Shown: piece by piece, positions 51,488-60,617 of the stretch
Numbering within the stretch: the first letter of the stretch is position 1
Layout: every line of letters starts with the position of its first letter
Origin: JBBRRP01 sp038251425
GTDB lineage: Bacteria > Myxococcota_A > Polyangia > Polyangiales > Polyangiaceae
DNA length: 64,000 nt
NCBI GenBank assembly: GCA_038251425.1
Contig: JBBSBI010000007.1
Location: forward strand, 9,530 to 73,529
Direction: 5' to 3'
Made by a program: the position numbers and the translations under genes
Notes under the pieces: generated by a model
What the model saw: only the letters and a program-made list of their open reading frames with translations
Told to the model about the DNA's origin: nothing
Database searches by the model: none

Positions 51488-53524
51488 TCAGTCGGCTGCT
51501 GACTCTCCGGACATCTTGCCAAGCTTGCGCCAGAACTCGGCCACTTCCGCTATCGTTTCGGCGCGACGCACGGGGGGCAATGCGCCGAGCAACTTCTTAC
51601 CGTACGAACGGGTGACGGCCCGTTCATCGAGGAGTGCCACGATCCCGCGATCATCTTGGGTGCGGATCAGGCGACCAAAGCCCTGCTTCAGCGTGATGGC
51701 TGCTTGGGGAACGAACAACTCCATGAACGGATTTTTGCCCTGCTCTTCGAGGACCTGGGAGCGCGCGCGCAAGATCGGTTCGCTGGGTACCGGAAACGGG
51801 AGTTTCTCGATCACGACCAAGCGCAATGCACGCCCGGGCACATCCACGCCTTGCCAGAAGCTCATGGTTGCCACGAGCACGGCATTCTTTTGCTCACGGA
51901 ACTGCTCTAAGAGGAGTGTCTTCGAACGCGAGCCTTGGAGCAGGACCGAATAGCCTGAAAGCTTGCGCTCCAACGCTGCGTGGATGAGCCGCATTGAGCG
52001 AACAGATGTGCAAAGCACGAAGCAGCCGCCCAAGGTGATGCGCACCAATTCCTCAATCTGTGCGACAGCGGCATTGATAAACGCCGGATGATTGGGCTCT
52101 GGCAGACCCCGGGCGATGTACAAAAGCGCCGCTTTTTCGTATTCAAACGGCGAAGGCACGCGCAGCTCCTCCACGGCCAAATCATCATCGATCCCCAAGC
52201 GCGCGCGGATATAAGAAAACGGCGCAACGACGGGCTCACGGCTTTCGGCAGTCGACAGTGTGGCGCTGGTGAGCACCACCGGACCTATCACGTCGAACAC
52301 GCGCTCCCTCAGCGTTGAGCGCACCTCCACCGGCGTCGAAACGAGCTTGAGCGAACGCTCGGCCACCTCCAACCAGGTGACTCGCCCGGGACCGCCCTCG
52401 ACAACCACCGCCAGATCTTGACGCAGCGTCTGTGCGCGCCGGGCCACCACCTCTAGCGCTTCGCGCGCCGAGCCGCGGTCGACCGAGCCCTCAGACACTC
52501 GACCCCGCAGGCTATCACACCCAAGGGCTAACGCTTCAAGCGCCGCATCCAAACCGTGCCAGAATCGCGCCAGATCCTTGGTCCAAACATCACGTTCCAA
52601 CGTCAAACGCGATTCGCCAGCGGGCAATAAGCTACGGAGCGCCACCCAAAAACCAGTGGCTGCCAGGCGCACTTGCTCGGCCAGGCGCACGCCGGACACC
52701 GCCGAAAACAGCGGGCCACCCAGCGCCGGAATGTGTTCAAAATCGCGTGCCAAACGCTCCACGCCCGAACTCGAAACGGAAGCTCCAAAGAACATCGTAG
52801 CGATGTCTTCGAGCTGATGTGCTTCGTCAAAAATGACGGCCGCGTAATCTGGCAAGACACGCCCGGGATGCGGCCCACGCAGCGCTAAATCAGCGAAAAA
52901 CAGATGGTGATTAACGACAATCAGCTGCGCGCGTTCGGCATCTCGCTTCATACGCGTGACAAAACACTCGTCATAATAGGGACAATTCGGCCCGACCCGT
53001 GTGTCGCTCGAAGACGTCACATGAGGCCACAGATCATCATCTTCGGCCAGACCTTCGGCCTCTGCGAGATCTCCGGATGCTGAGGTCTCTACGAAGGTTT
53101 GTAGCAGACGTAGCCGGCGGCTTTTGCCCGGCTGCGAAGCGGCTTCGCTCACCAGGAATTCTCGATAGCGCCGCTTGCACACGTAGTTCGAAAGACCCTT
53201 CATCAGTGCCACTTCGGGGGTTTTTCCAAGGGCTTTAGCGATCAGCGGCAGGTCTTTTCTAAAGATCTGTTCCTGCAGGGCGCGCGTTGCCGTCGACACC
53301 ACGACCTTCTTACCTGAGAGCAGAGCGGGCACGAGATACGCAAGTGTTTTTCCGGTGCCGGTGCCTGCCTCGCACAGCACCACACGTTCCTCTGCGAGCG
53401 CCCGGAACACCGCATCTGCCATTTGAATTTGGCCAGCGCGGCTCTCATAACGTGAGAGCGCTTGCGAGATGGGTCCCCCGGCTCCGAAGAGCTCCAGGGC
53501 TTTGCTGGGCGGCGCTGAAGTCAC
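51488..53524 (-). CDS. DinG/YoaA-family ATP-dependent DNA helicase
   Basis: 678 residues, superfamily 2 XPD-like helicase. Motif I EAGTGTGKTLAYL, Ia STATRALQEQIF, DEAH box VIFDEAHQLEDIA, motif V SFWQGVDVPGRALRLVV, VI GFGRLIRTQDDRGIV. The iron-sulfur region has Cys in NYVCKRRY and CPYYDECF, but where a fourth ligand is expected the sequence is SSDTRVG, so only three Cys are visible. DinG-type helicases unwind forked or R-loop DNA during repair and replication restart. Convergent with the response regulator gene. Confidence 0.92.
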   Translation of the reverse strand: MTSAPPSKALELFGAGGPISQALSRYESRAGQIQMADAVFRALAEERVVLCEAGTGTGKTLAYLVPALLSGKKVVVSTATRALQEQIFRKDLPLIAKALGKTPEVALMKGLSNYVCKRRYREFLVSEAASQPGKSRRLRLLQTFVETSASGDLAEAEGLAEDDDLWPHVTSSSDTRVGPNCPYYDECFVTRMKRDAERAQLIVVNHHLFFADLALRGPHPGRVLPDYAAVIFDEAHQLEDIATMFFGASVSSSGVERLARDFEHIPALGGPLFSAVSGVRLAEQVRLAATGFWVALRSLLPAGESRLTLERDVWTKDLARFWHGLDAALEALALGCDSLRGRVSEGSVDRGSAREALEVVARRAQTLRQDLAVVVEGGPGRVTWLEVAERSLKLVSTPVEVRSTLRERVFDVIGPVVLTSATLSTAESREPVVAPFSYIRARLGIDDDLAVEELRVPSPFEYEKAALLYIARGLPEPNHPAFINAAVAQIEELVRITLGGCFVLCTSVRSMRLIHAALERKLSGYSVLLQGSRSKTLLLEQFREQKNAVLVATMSFWQGVDVPGRALRLVVIEKLPFPVPSEPILRARSQVLEEQGKNPFMELFVPQAAITLKQGFGRLIRTQDDRGIVALLDERAVTRSYGKKLLGALPPVRRAETIAEVAEFWRKLGKMSGESAAD

Positions 53525-53541
53525 AAAAGTTCTTGGCTGGG

Positions 53542-54027
53542 TTACGGTGTCTCTTCGGGCGGGCCCGGCACCGAACCATCCACATCAAGAAACTGCAAAC
53601 CTGCAATTTCGCCGTCTGCTTCTTGACGCAGCCACACCACTCTTGCGGGACGGAACGGCTCCCCATCTTCGCCCAACCGAAACTCGTAGTCGCACCCGAG
53701 GGCGACCGGATCCTCCAACACAACGCGAACGCCACCGCGACTCACGTTGAGCGCCCAGCCCTCGATCTCTCTGCCGTCCCCGACCAATATCACGCGGTCG
53801 GAAGCGCCGTGACGCGCACCACCAGTGCTCCTCCGCTGGGGAGGTCGAGAGCTGCCACCAAGAATCGCCACGATCAGAAAGCAGCATAGCAAAGCTCGTC
53901 GGCGAAACAAAAGCAGAGCTGAGCACCTGGGAGCCGGATTGCCCGGCTGGCGTGCTTGACGGAGCCCCCCGTGTCTGAAAGGCTCAATTCGTTGCAGGTT
54001 CCAGCACTCTTCAAGTTCCCGCTCCAT
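53542..54027 (-). CDS. PilZ-domain protein
   Basis: About 161 residues from the ATG at 54027; an ATG at 54069 would overlap the divergent gene and a GTG near 53869 would give a bare PilZ domain, so the start is uncertain. The C-terminal 95 residues are PilZ-like: ARHGASDRVILVGDGREIEG, WALNVSRGGVRVVLEDPVAL, RPARVVWLRQEADGEIAGLQ. The NxSxxG half of the c-di-GMP site is present; a clean RxxxR just before it is not obvious, so ligand binding is uncertain. The segment before the domain (about 40-60) includes a hydrophobic ALLCCFLIVAILGG that may be a membrane anchor. Confidence 0.72.
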   Translation of the reverse strand: MERELEECWNLQRIEPFRHGGLRQARQPGNPAPRCSALLLFRRRALLCCFLIVAILGGSSRPPQRRSTGGARHGASDRVILVGDGREIEGWALNVSRGGVRVVLEDPVALGCDYEFRLGEDGEPFRPARVVWLRQEADGEIAGLQFLDVDGSVPGPPEETP

Positions 54028-54050
54028 TCGTCGCGGCCCACGAGCAGCGT

Positions 54051-54485
54051 ATGAGTACAGAAGACCCAAAAGAGCTAAAACGCCGTCTCGTTGCGGCTGG
54101 TTTCCAGGTGTACCGTACGCTGAAGGACCGAGTGCTCTTGGCTGAGCGCGTGAGAGACAATCTGATCATGGAAAGCGGCGTCGCCGCCGGTTTGTCACAC
54201 GAAGTGTTCCTGACCCTGCGCGCTCAACAGCGCGATTTTCCACACGCTTCTGAGACGGAGTTGTTCGATCACGCCCGTGGCCTCGGCGCCCAGCCGCTCG
54301 GCCGCGGCTATCAAGAGCATTCAACCCACGTCGAGTTGGTGGAAGACCCCGCTGATCGCGCCACGATCTTGGACACCTGGTTCGAGATCACCCTGAAGAA
54401 ATCGGTTGCCGACGACGCCGAGCTGTTTGCTGAGCTGCACTACCTGCTCAGCTTGAAAAAGAAGACGGCCTCGAACGACGAGTAG
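54051..54485 (+). CDS. Conserved hypothetical protein
   Basis: 144 residues, soluble, helical. ELKRRLVAAGFQVYRTLKDR and VLLAERVRDNLIMESGVAAG at the N-terminus; WFEITLKKSVADDAELFAEL near the end. I do not recognise the family. Divergent from the PilZ gene and 100 bases upstream of the PpiD-like gene, which may be a separate transcript (see the hairpin at 54549). Confidence 0.72.
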   Translation: MSTEDPKELKRRLVAAGFQVYRTLKDRVLLAERVRDNLIMESGVAAGLSHEVFLTLRAQQRDFPHASETELFDHARGLGAQPLGRGYQEHSTHVELVEDPADRATILDTWFEITLKKSVADDAELFAELHYLLSLKKKTASNDE

Positions 54486-54548
54486 GCGCGTTATTGGGGC
54501 TTTCGGCCAATGGACCCGAAAAAAGCCTCATGCTAGGTTCCGCGCCCC

Positions 54549-54572
54549 TTCGAGCCTGGGGCTCGAAATTTT
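54549..54572 (+). terminator. Possible Rho-independent terminator
   Basis: Stem TTCGAGC (54549-54555) with GCTCGAA (54561-54567), loop of five, followed by ATTTT. Short stem and T-run, so weak, but it is well placed after the gene ending at 54485 and before the next start at 54588. Confidence 0.45.
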
Positions 54573-54587
54573 CAGGACCTAGCTAAA

Positions 54588-56306
54588 ATGCTCAGTTTAT
54601 TTCGTAAAGGCGGCGTTGCCCAAGTCCTTCTAGGCGGTGTGGTGTTCACCATCATGCTGGTCTTCGTGCTTGAATTTCGGCGCGGTGGCGGTTCCGCAAC
54701 CGGCAGCCTCCAGACAGAGTGCGCCGTCGAAGTCTACGGCTATTGCGTGTCCGCTAAAGAGTACAACGCAGCCTACGGCTTGGTATCGGTTCCAGGCATC
54801 GAACCCAAAGATGCCAAGCGCCTCAAGCTCCAACAGCGCGTGTTGGATGGCTTGATTGAACGCGAGCTGCTCCTCAAAGTTGCCGATCAATATGGCCTAA
54901 CTACGAGTGACGACGCACTCGATGAAGATCTGCTCCGCGGGCACGCCCATGTTTCGCTCCCAGCGGCAGACGCCGCGCAGATCGGCTATTACCTCTTGCT
55001 GTGCCGCCATGATCCTTCGGGCCGAGGCTGTGAGCCCGGTGGCCCCTCGCTCGTGCGAAAGCTGCGCGTGGAGGGTCCGGATGACCAATTTGACTCTAAG
55101 CTGTACGAGCGCGAACTGCGTTTTCGGGCCAACCGAGGCCCGAAAGAGTTCAAAGAAATGCAGCGCCGCGAGGTCACAGCCGCACGCATGCGGGATCTGG
55201 TGCGCTCGCGCGTTCAGGTCTCCGACGAAGAAGCCTTTGCGATTTTTTCGCGTGAGCGATCCCGCGCCACGGTTCGCTATGTCAATCTCAACCGAGATTG
55301 GTTTGGCAAATTCGCCACGGATGCTTCGGAGGCAAGCGTAGCCACTTTTGCTGCGACGCACACGGCAGACGTGGACGCCGCGCTCAAGCAGGAGCAGAGC
55401 CGTTTCAAGGAAAATTGCCCGCTGATCAGCGAAATTCGTGTGGATTTTCTGCCCGGAGCGACGGATGCCGACAAGACGCTCAGCCGCGAACGCATCGATG
55501 CGGCGCTCGATCGACTGAACAAGAAGGAATCCTTCTCGAGCGTAGCCCGTGAAGCTGGCGATGGCCCGAGCAGCTTGCTCGGTGGGCGCGTGGGCTGCCT
55601 GGATGAAAGCTACGGCCCTGGCGCTGAGGAATTGTTGAAAGCCGTGAGCACGCTCAAGCCTGGAGAAAAATCCGGCGTCGTGGAGACGGAAGCTGGCTAC
55701 CGGGTGGTGCAGTTGAACGCACTGCTGGCGAAAGCTGATGTGGCGCGCGTGGCGCGTGAGATCGTCACCGCCCGCTTGGCGATCGAGGCCAATGCCAAGA
55801 CCCAGCTTGCCAGCTTCGCCAAAGAAGCATTAGCGCAAGCCCAAGCCGGGCACGCCTTAAGCGACGTAATTGCTCAGCTTTCACGCCAATACGCCCACGT
55901 TCCTGAGAAGGACAAGACTTCGCCTGCGCTTGATGCCGCCAACCGGCCCAAGGTTGAAATCAGCGCACCCTTCGCGCTCAGCGACACACCCGTCGCGAAT
56001 GCGCTACCGAGCGAGGCTGTTGCACAGAAAGTCTTTGAACTGAAAAAGCTCGACGAGCTGCTCGCCAATCCTGTGCAAACATCTGAGGGCCTTTCCCTCG
56101 TACAGCTGAAGGAACGCGACCCCGCAACTCGCGCTCAGTTCGACAAAGACAAGAACTTGCTGATGACCGGGCTACATGGCGTGCGCGCGCAAGAAGCGCT
56201 GGCCAGCTACGTGGCGGAGCTGCGAAAGAAGGCGCAGAAGGAAATCCGCATCAGCCCGGCATACCTCCCGAAGGCCGACTCCAAAGAACCCAATCCCGAA
56301 GGCTGA
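54588..56306 (+). CDS. PpiD/SurA-like periplasmic foldase (parvulin PPIase)
   Basis: 572 residues. Membrane anchor at about 10-30 (VAQVLLGGVVFTIMLVFVLE), the SurA N-like region (QQRVLDGLIERELLLKVADQ), then a central PPIC/rotamase domain (SRERIDAALDRLNKKESFSS, VAREAGDGPSSLLGGRVGCL, LKPGEKSGVVETEAGYRVVQ) and a helical C-terminus. This fits PpiD, which helps fold outer-membrane proteins at the inner-membrane face. Cys residues (CAVEVYGYC, LLCRHDPSGRGC) are unusual for the family. Followed at 33 bases by the M16 peptidase gene, probably operonic. Confidence 0.86.
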   Translation: MLSLFRKGGVAQVLLGGVVFTIMLVFVLEFRRGGGSATGSLQTECAVEVYGYCVSAKEYNAAYGLVSVPGIEPKDAKRLKLQQRVLDGLIERELLLKVADQYGLTTSDDALDEDLLRGHAHVSLPAADAAQIGYYLLLCRHDPSGRGCEPGGPSLVRKLRVEGPDDQFDSKLYERELRFRANRGPKEFKEMQRREVTAARMRDLVRSRVQVSDEEAFAIFSRERSRATVRYVNLNRDWFGKFATDASEASVATFAATHTADVDAALKQEQSRFKENCPLISEIRVDFLPGATDADKTLSRERIDAALDRLNKKESFSSVAREAGDGPSSLLGGRVGCLDESYGPGAEELLKAVSTLKPGEKSGVVETEAGYRVVQLNALLAKADVARVAREIVTARLAIEANAKTQLASFAKEALAQAQAGHALSDVIAQLSRQYAHVPEKDKTSPALDAANRPKVEISAPFALSDTPVANALPSEAVAQKVFELKKLDELLANPVQTSEGLSLVQLKERDPATRAQFDKDKNLLMTGLHGVRAQEALASYVAELRKKAQKEIRISPAYLPKADSKEPNPEG

Positions 56307-56339
56307 ATAGGCCCCCAAGTTCGACCGAAAACAGACCGA

Positions 56340-57632
56340 ATGAGTGCGCTTTCTGAGCTAAAATCCGAAATTACCCGACTGCCTTCGGGTCTCGCCATCC
56401 ATGCGGTCAGGATGCCCAACGTGCATCGAGTGGTGCTCACGACGCATTTAAGAATCGGCCCACTCTTTGAGTCTCGCGCCCAAAATGGTCTGAGCCATTT
56501 TCTGGAACACATGCTGTTTCGGGGCACCCAGGACCATCCTTCCGCGCATCTCCAAGCGCTTGCCTTCGAACGCTTAGGCGGGACACTGCTCGGCGCCACG
56601 TACGCCGATCACGGCACGCTCTCCATCTCTTTTCCCAAGGAAAATTTCGCCGAGGTGCTGCGTCTGCTCGGCGAGACAATCCTGCATCCCGTCTATAGCG
56701 CGATCGAAATCGAACGCGGTATTGTGCGCGAAGAAATTCTGGAAGGCCTCGACGAAGACGGGCAACTCGTAGAATCCGAAACGCTCGTGCGCGCTTTGAG
56801 CTTCGGCGATCATCCGCTCAGCTACCCCATCATTGGCCACAGCGAACATCTCGATACCTTCGACCAGGCAACACTCGAAAAGCACCACCGCGCTCACTAC
56901 ACTTCCAACAACTGCATTGTATCGGTAGCGGGCCCCATCGATCCCGAAGCGGCCACACGCGCCATCGAGCAAACCTTCCGCGAGCTGCCCCAAGCCAGAC
57001 GGCCCGAAAGCGCGCCCCCCGCCACACAAACGGGACCCCGCTCACGCTTCGTCCAACACAACAACAGCCAAACGGCGCTGCGTCTCGTCTTTCGAGCACC
57101 CAAGGAGCACGATCCGCTGGAGCCAGCCTGCGATTTGTTGCTTCGCATCCTGGATGACGGCATGTCGACCCGGCTCTACCACCGCATCTGTGATTCTCAG
57201 GGCCTGTGCTACGACGCCAGTGCTGGCTACGAAACCTATTCTGACACTGGCTTAGTTGAATTGTCTGCGGATGCATCGCACGAGCGTGCGCCATTCGTAG
57301 CTGAAGAGCTGCTGCGCTTGACGCGAGAGCTGTGTGAGGCTCCGCCCTCTTCGGACGAGTTGGACAAAGCACGCGCGCGCTTGTGTTGGCAGATGGATCT
57401 GTTGCTGGACGAGCCTGAATCGTCCGCTGAATTCTTTGCGCTTGGGGAGCTCTCAGGGCGGCCCGATTCGCCGGCAGTGCGGCTTGAGCAGCTGCTCGCC
57501 GTCCGCAGGGAAGACATTCAACGCGTCGCCAACGACGTGTTTCGCACGGATGGGCTCTCAGCAGTGGCTGTGGGAATGCTGAATCGCAAGCAACAGCAAG
57601 CGTTCGAAGAGTTGATCCTCAACCGAAGCTAA
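56340..57632 (+). CDS. M16-family zinc metallopeptidase
   Basis: 430 residues. Inverted zinc motif HFLEH in GLSHFLEHMLFRGT, with the downstream Glu ligand in EREEILEGLDEDG-like IVREEILEGLDED; later RLYHRICDSQGLCYDASAGY carries the Arg/Tyr pair that binds substrate, so this polypeptide has both halves needed for activity. Resembles the processing-peptidase/PqqF-like group. No signal peptide, so cytoplasmic. Follows the PpiD-like gene. Confidence 0.94.
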   Translation: MSALSELKSEITRLPSGLAIHAVRMPNVHRVVLTTHLRIGPLFESRAQNGLSHFLEHMLFRGTQDHPSAHLQALAFERLGGTLLGATYADHGTLSISFPKENFAEVLRLLGETILHPVYSAIEIERGIVREEILEGLDEDGQLVESETLVRALSFGDHPLSYPIIGHSEHLDTFDQATLEKHHRAHYTSNNCIVSVAGPIDPEAATRAIEQTFRELPQARRPESAPPATQTGPRSRFVQHNNSQTALRLVFRAPKEHDPLEPACDLLLRILDDGMSTRLYHRICDSQGLCYDASAGYETYSDTGLVELSADASHERAPFVAEELLRLTRELCEAPPSSDELDKARARLCWQMDLLLDEPESSAEFFALGELSGRPDSPAVRLEQLLAVRREDIQRVANDVFRTDGLSAVAVGMLNRKQQQAFEELILNRS

Positions 57633-57659
57633 GCGGCACCAGAGACAACCGCGCCGGCG

Positions 57660-58052
57660 CTAGCCCTGCCGGAGCCGCCGCTTCGAGCTCGACTCCGCTC
57701 CTTCTTCCTTGGCATCCTCGCGCGCCAGCGCTTCGGCCACCCGCAGAATACGCTGACGTGTGGCGGGGCTCGCGCCGCGCAGCACCGAACTTAAGCGATC
57801 TTCGCGGGCCTTCGGACGCGTGGGAGCCACAAACAAGTCAGCCACCTCGACGCCCAGCGCGGCACTCAACCGAGCGAGTGTCTCAAGCGAAGGATTGGCA
57901 TTCGCAGACGGCTTGTCTCGTAAGACGCGTTCAAGACGAGCCACCGTTTCAACGGTCACACCTGCGCGCATGGCGAGCGTCGCTTGAGTGAGATCCGCAG
58001 CGCGCCGTAAGTCTCTCACGCGCTCCGCTAGCTGTACTGCAACATCCTTCAT
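57660..58052 (-). CDS. XRE-family helix-turn-helix regulator
   Basis: 130 residues from the ATG at 58052; a TTG at 58061 adds three residues. HTH_3: LAERVRDLRRAADLTQATLA, MRAGVTVETVARLERVL, NPSLETLARLSAALGVEVAD. The C-terminal 55 residues are basic/acidic and helical, ending SSSKRRLRQG, without a known ligand domain. A hairpin lies 8 bases upstream of the start, a possible autoregulatory site. Convergent with the M16 gene. Confidence 0.9.
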   Translation of the reverse strand: MKDVAVQLAERVRDLRRAADLTQATLAMRAGVTVETVARLERVLRDKPSANANPSLETLARLSAALGVEVADLFVAPTRPKAREDRLSSVLRGASPATRQRILRVAEALAREDAKEEGAESSSKRRLRQG

Positions 58053-58059
58053 CTTAAAC

Positions 58060-58080
58060 AAGAGTCGTCGGAAGGCTCTT
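58060..58080 (-). promoter_or_regulatory. Hairpin upstream of the XRE gene
   Basis: Arms AAGAGTC and GGCTCTT (one G-T pair) around a 7-base loop, ending 8 bases before the ATG at 58052. Candidate operator or translational control element. Confidence 0.4.
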
Positions 58081-58259
58081 GCTGATTAGTTAGTCCGGCC
58101 GCTTGGGTTTGTCAGGCAGTTTTTTGTGATAAAGTTTGAGGTACTTGGCCCTCACCACCGTGAGCGTTTGGAAAAGCTTGCACTCATGCAACGTATGTCT
58201 AGACGTTTGCAGTCAGGAAACATCCGTGACGCAGAGTGGCTCAGACCTGCGCCGAGATC

Positions 58260-58976
58260 TTAGTTGCCGGTGTTGTCCCGCGAAACACGCTGGTCGATCT
58301 GCTGAAAGCGTGCGGTCGTGAGTGTGCGATCGGCCAGCACCGTGAGCCGTTCGAGCACGCGCCGCAGCGCTCCACTTTCGTCTGATTGAGTGAGAAATAC
58401 CGCGGCAAAACAGGCACCCGGTCGCGCTGCGATCAGCATCGCACGTCCGATTGTCTTAGACACGCGCCGAGCCTGGGCCAGGCTGAGCTCCCCTTCAAAG
58501 CCCGCCGGCGCCGAAACCTTGGCTCTCTCGAACGTTGCGCGCGGCGACTCCAGCTCAAGCACTCTCGGCAGGACTTGCTGAACCTTCCCCGCACATTCTT
58601 CAATCGTAAGAATGCGCGAAGCGCGCCAAGATCCAAACCAAAGCTGAGAATGCGTGGCTGAATGGCTGAGCGAGAACCAGGGACCGGTGTTGGCCTCGAC
58701 TCGCCACCCGCGCGCGTCCGGCAAGGCCACACGATAGCCTCCACTCGGTGCGCTTCGCCAACCGAAGTGTGCTTCCGGATCCGAGAGTGGATCGGGCAAC
58801 GGCCGGGTGAAGACAACGGGTGCTTTCGGCGCTGGTCTCTCCGTGTGCGGCGCACACGCGACGAACGAACCAGGGAGCGCCAACGCGAGCCAGCCAAGCG
58901 TGAGCGAGCGTGTACTGAACAGCCGATAATTGCGGGCAGTGATTGAAAGGATCAGCATCGTTGAAAGCGTGGGCAA
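58260..58976 (-). CDS. Lipoprotein of unknown function
   Basis: 238 residues; a later ATG at 58958 is an alternative start. Signal with lipobox LPGSFVACAPH. The mature part (GWRSAPSGGYRVALPDARGW, LSHSATHSQLWFGSWRASRI, GFEGELSLAQARRVSKTIGR, GACFAAVFLTQSDESGALRR) is mixed alpha/beta with no recognised domain; it resembles lipoproteins with a lumenal PsbP/LpqN-like sheet but this is weak. Divergent from the CxxC-array gene, with about 76 bases between. Confidence 0.68.
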   Translation of the reverse strand: MPTLSTMLILSITARNYRLFSTRSLTLGWLALALPGSFVACAPHTERPAPKAPVVFTRPLPDPLSDPEAHFGWRSAPSGGYRVALPDARGWRVEANTGPWFSLSHSATHSQLWFGSWRASRILTIEECAGKVQQVLPRVLELESPRATFERAKVSAPAGFEGELSLAQARRVSKTIGRAMLIAARPGACFAAVFLTQSDESGALRRVLERLTVLADRTLTTARFQQIDQRVSRDNTGN

Positions 58977-59052
58977 AGAAGCCTAAAACCAGCAGGCTTG
59001 CAAGCAATCTTGCGCGCACCACTCAAACTCGGCCAAAGCCAGAAGATTCACT

Positions 59053-59538
59053 ATGGGATCGGATCTCACCCCCGCAAGCTTCAAGAAACAGTACCAAGCG
59101 CTCTTGGCTCGATCAGGACGCACACAGGGCAACACGGAGTGTGTCGAGTGTGTCGAGTGCAACGGCTGCGAAAAATGTACGTTTTGCCAAGGCAGCCAAA
59201 GGCTCCTCAGCTGCCACTATTGCGAAACGTGCGAGGGCTGCGTCGAGTGCCAACATTGTCAAAGCTCCAGGGGCTTGGTCGGTTGCCAGCACTGTGAAGC
59301 GAGCGAGCGCTGCAATCTCAGCTCCTATCTGATTTTGTGCGTGGGGCTCTCGCGTTGCAACTATTGTTTTGGTTGTGTCGGAATCGCCAACGCAGATTAT
59401 CATATTTTGAATGAGCCTTATGATCGGCGGGATTATTTCCGGATCCTCGAAACACTGCCAAGAACTCTGAAAGCCCCCATCCCGGCTCGAAGCTCGAAAC
59501 CAAGAGCACCGCGGAAGCTCTCACCGAAGACACCATGA
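59053..59538 (+). CDS. CxxC-array protein
   Basis: 161 residues. Between residues about 26 and 118 there are roughly 24 Cys in CxxC pairs spaced by three to nine residues: NTECVECVECNGCEKCTFC, LSCHYCETCEGCVECQHC, LVGCQHCEASERC, LILCVGLSRCNYCFGC. This gives repeated zinc-ribbon or iron-sulfur-like knuckles. Ends in a basic, Pro-rich tail (RSSKPRAPRKLSPKTP). No signal peptide, so probably cytoplasmic. Overlaps the next gene by 4 bases. Metal content, function and partner are unknown; similar CxxC arrays occur in myxobacterial proteins sometimes misnamed CaiB/BaiF. Confidence 0.78.
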   Translation: MGSDLTPASFKKQYQALLARSGRTQGNTECVECVECNGCEKCTFCQGSQRLLSCHYCETCEGCVECQHCQSSRGLVGCQHCEASERCNLSSYLILCVGLSRCNYCFGCVGIANADYHILNEPYDRRDYFRILETLPRTLKAPIPARSSKPRAPRKLSPKTP

Positions 59539-59879
59539 CGCTGCGACCCAATCCTGGCACCGCCGATCCTGGCCTTGAGCTGCTCTGGAAACGCACGCTG
59601 GCCGATTGGAACGACGCTGCAACGCACACAGCGTTCTTGGAATATGCACGAGAATCCGTTCAGCTTGTACAAGCTGCCACCTACTATCGAGGGATGATGG
59701 GGGATCACGAGCGAGGCGATTCAGCCAAGAAGTACTTGGGCGCCGTCACGCTGCTAGCGCTCTCAACTCTCGAAACTTCGCGGCCTTCGGTGGGCGGAGC
59801 GGCTCCAAGTCACGCTAGCTGGCTACTGATAGCCTTCTTTGTCGCCGCAACTATTGGGCTCATTCTCTATACACTGTAG
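59535..59879 (+). CDS. Tail-anchored membrane protein, partner of the CxxC-array protein
   Basis: 114 residues. Soluble helical N-terminus (LLWKRTLADWNDAATHTAFL, EYARESVQLVQAATYYRGMM) and a C-terminal membrane helix (WLLIAFFVAATIGLILYTL) at the very end, as in tail-anchored proteins. Its ATG overlaps the preceding stop (ATGA), implying coupled synthesis. Function unknown. Confidence 0.75.
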   Translation: MTLRPNPGTADPGLELLWKRTLADWNDAATHTAFLEYARESVQLVQAATYYRGMMGDHERGDSAKKYLGAVTLLALSTLETSRPSVGGAAPSHASWLLIAFFVAATIGLILYTL

Positions 59880-60019
59880 CCCTGACGCCGGGTGTGCTGA
59901 CCCCCGAATGCCGTGCTTTGAAGCTTGCAACCTGGTCCCTTTGCGCGTACTTCATGCGCACAACCTGCCACCTCGTCCGCAGTCTGCTGCGAGCCGCAGA
60001 TCAATAGGATTCGGAGATC

Positions 60020-60562
60020 ATGAACATGACAAGAAGTCTCGGTTTTTCGGTGGTTCTTTCTGGCATCGCACTCGCTTGTGCAGCCGATCCGCCACCCCCC
60101 GCCCAGGCACCGATCGCACCGATGGCGCCCGCGTACACCGCTCCCGTCGCCGCTGCCCCAGTCGCCCCTGGCCAAGATCCGCAGCGATCCAACGTCAGCA
60201 TTTCAGACGCCATCCGCAAAGCTTGTGGCATCTCGGAGACCGAAGCCTATTTCGCGTTCAATTCCTCGAACGTGCGCGCCCAGGACAAAGTCGTGCTGGG
60301 CAAGCTCGCAACGTGCTTCATGTCGGGGCCGCTGAAAGGCCGCCAGATGCTGATCGTGGGCCACGCCGATTCACGCGGCGAAGATGAATACAACATGGTC
60401 CTCGGCGAGAAGCGCGCGGGCAACGTGAAGACCGCAATCGGCAAAGAAGGCCTGACTCTCGCCAAGATGGCGACCAACTCGCGCGGAGAGATGGACGCGA
60501 ACGGCACCGACGAAGCTTCTTGGGAAAAAGATCGCCGCGTCGATATCGCGCTTGGCGAATGA
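60020..60562 (+). CDS. pal: Peptidoglycan-associated lipoprotein (Pal-like, OmpA C-domain)
   Basis: 180 residues; an ATG at 60026 is an equally good start, with GGAG better spaced. Lipobox ALAC in SGIALACAADPPPP, Pro/Ala-rich linker to about 55, then an OmpA-like domain: ACGISETEAYFAFNSSNVRA, KGRQMLIVGHADSRGEDEYN, MVLGEKRAGNVKTAIGKEG, and an ending EKDRRVDIALGE. The Asp and Arg that bind peptidoglycan (HADSRG, KDRRVD) are present. Bridges the outer membrane and cell wall. Unusually, it precedes tolQ. Confidence 0.88.
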   Translation: MNMTRSLGFSVVLSGIALACAADPPPPAQAPIAPMAPAYTAPVAAAPVAPGQDPQRSNVSISDAIRKACGISETEAYFAFNSSNVRAQDKVVLGKLATCFMSGPLKGRQMLIVGHADSRGEDEYNMVLGEKRAGNVKTAIGKEGLTLAKMATNSRGEMDANGTDEASWEKDRRVDIALGE

Positions 60563-60617
60563 GGCCAGTCCACGCGGATTTTTTGCACTTTGTCTTATCC
60601 CTTAAGGAGTTCGTTTG

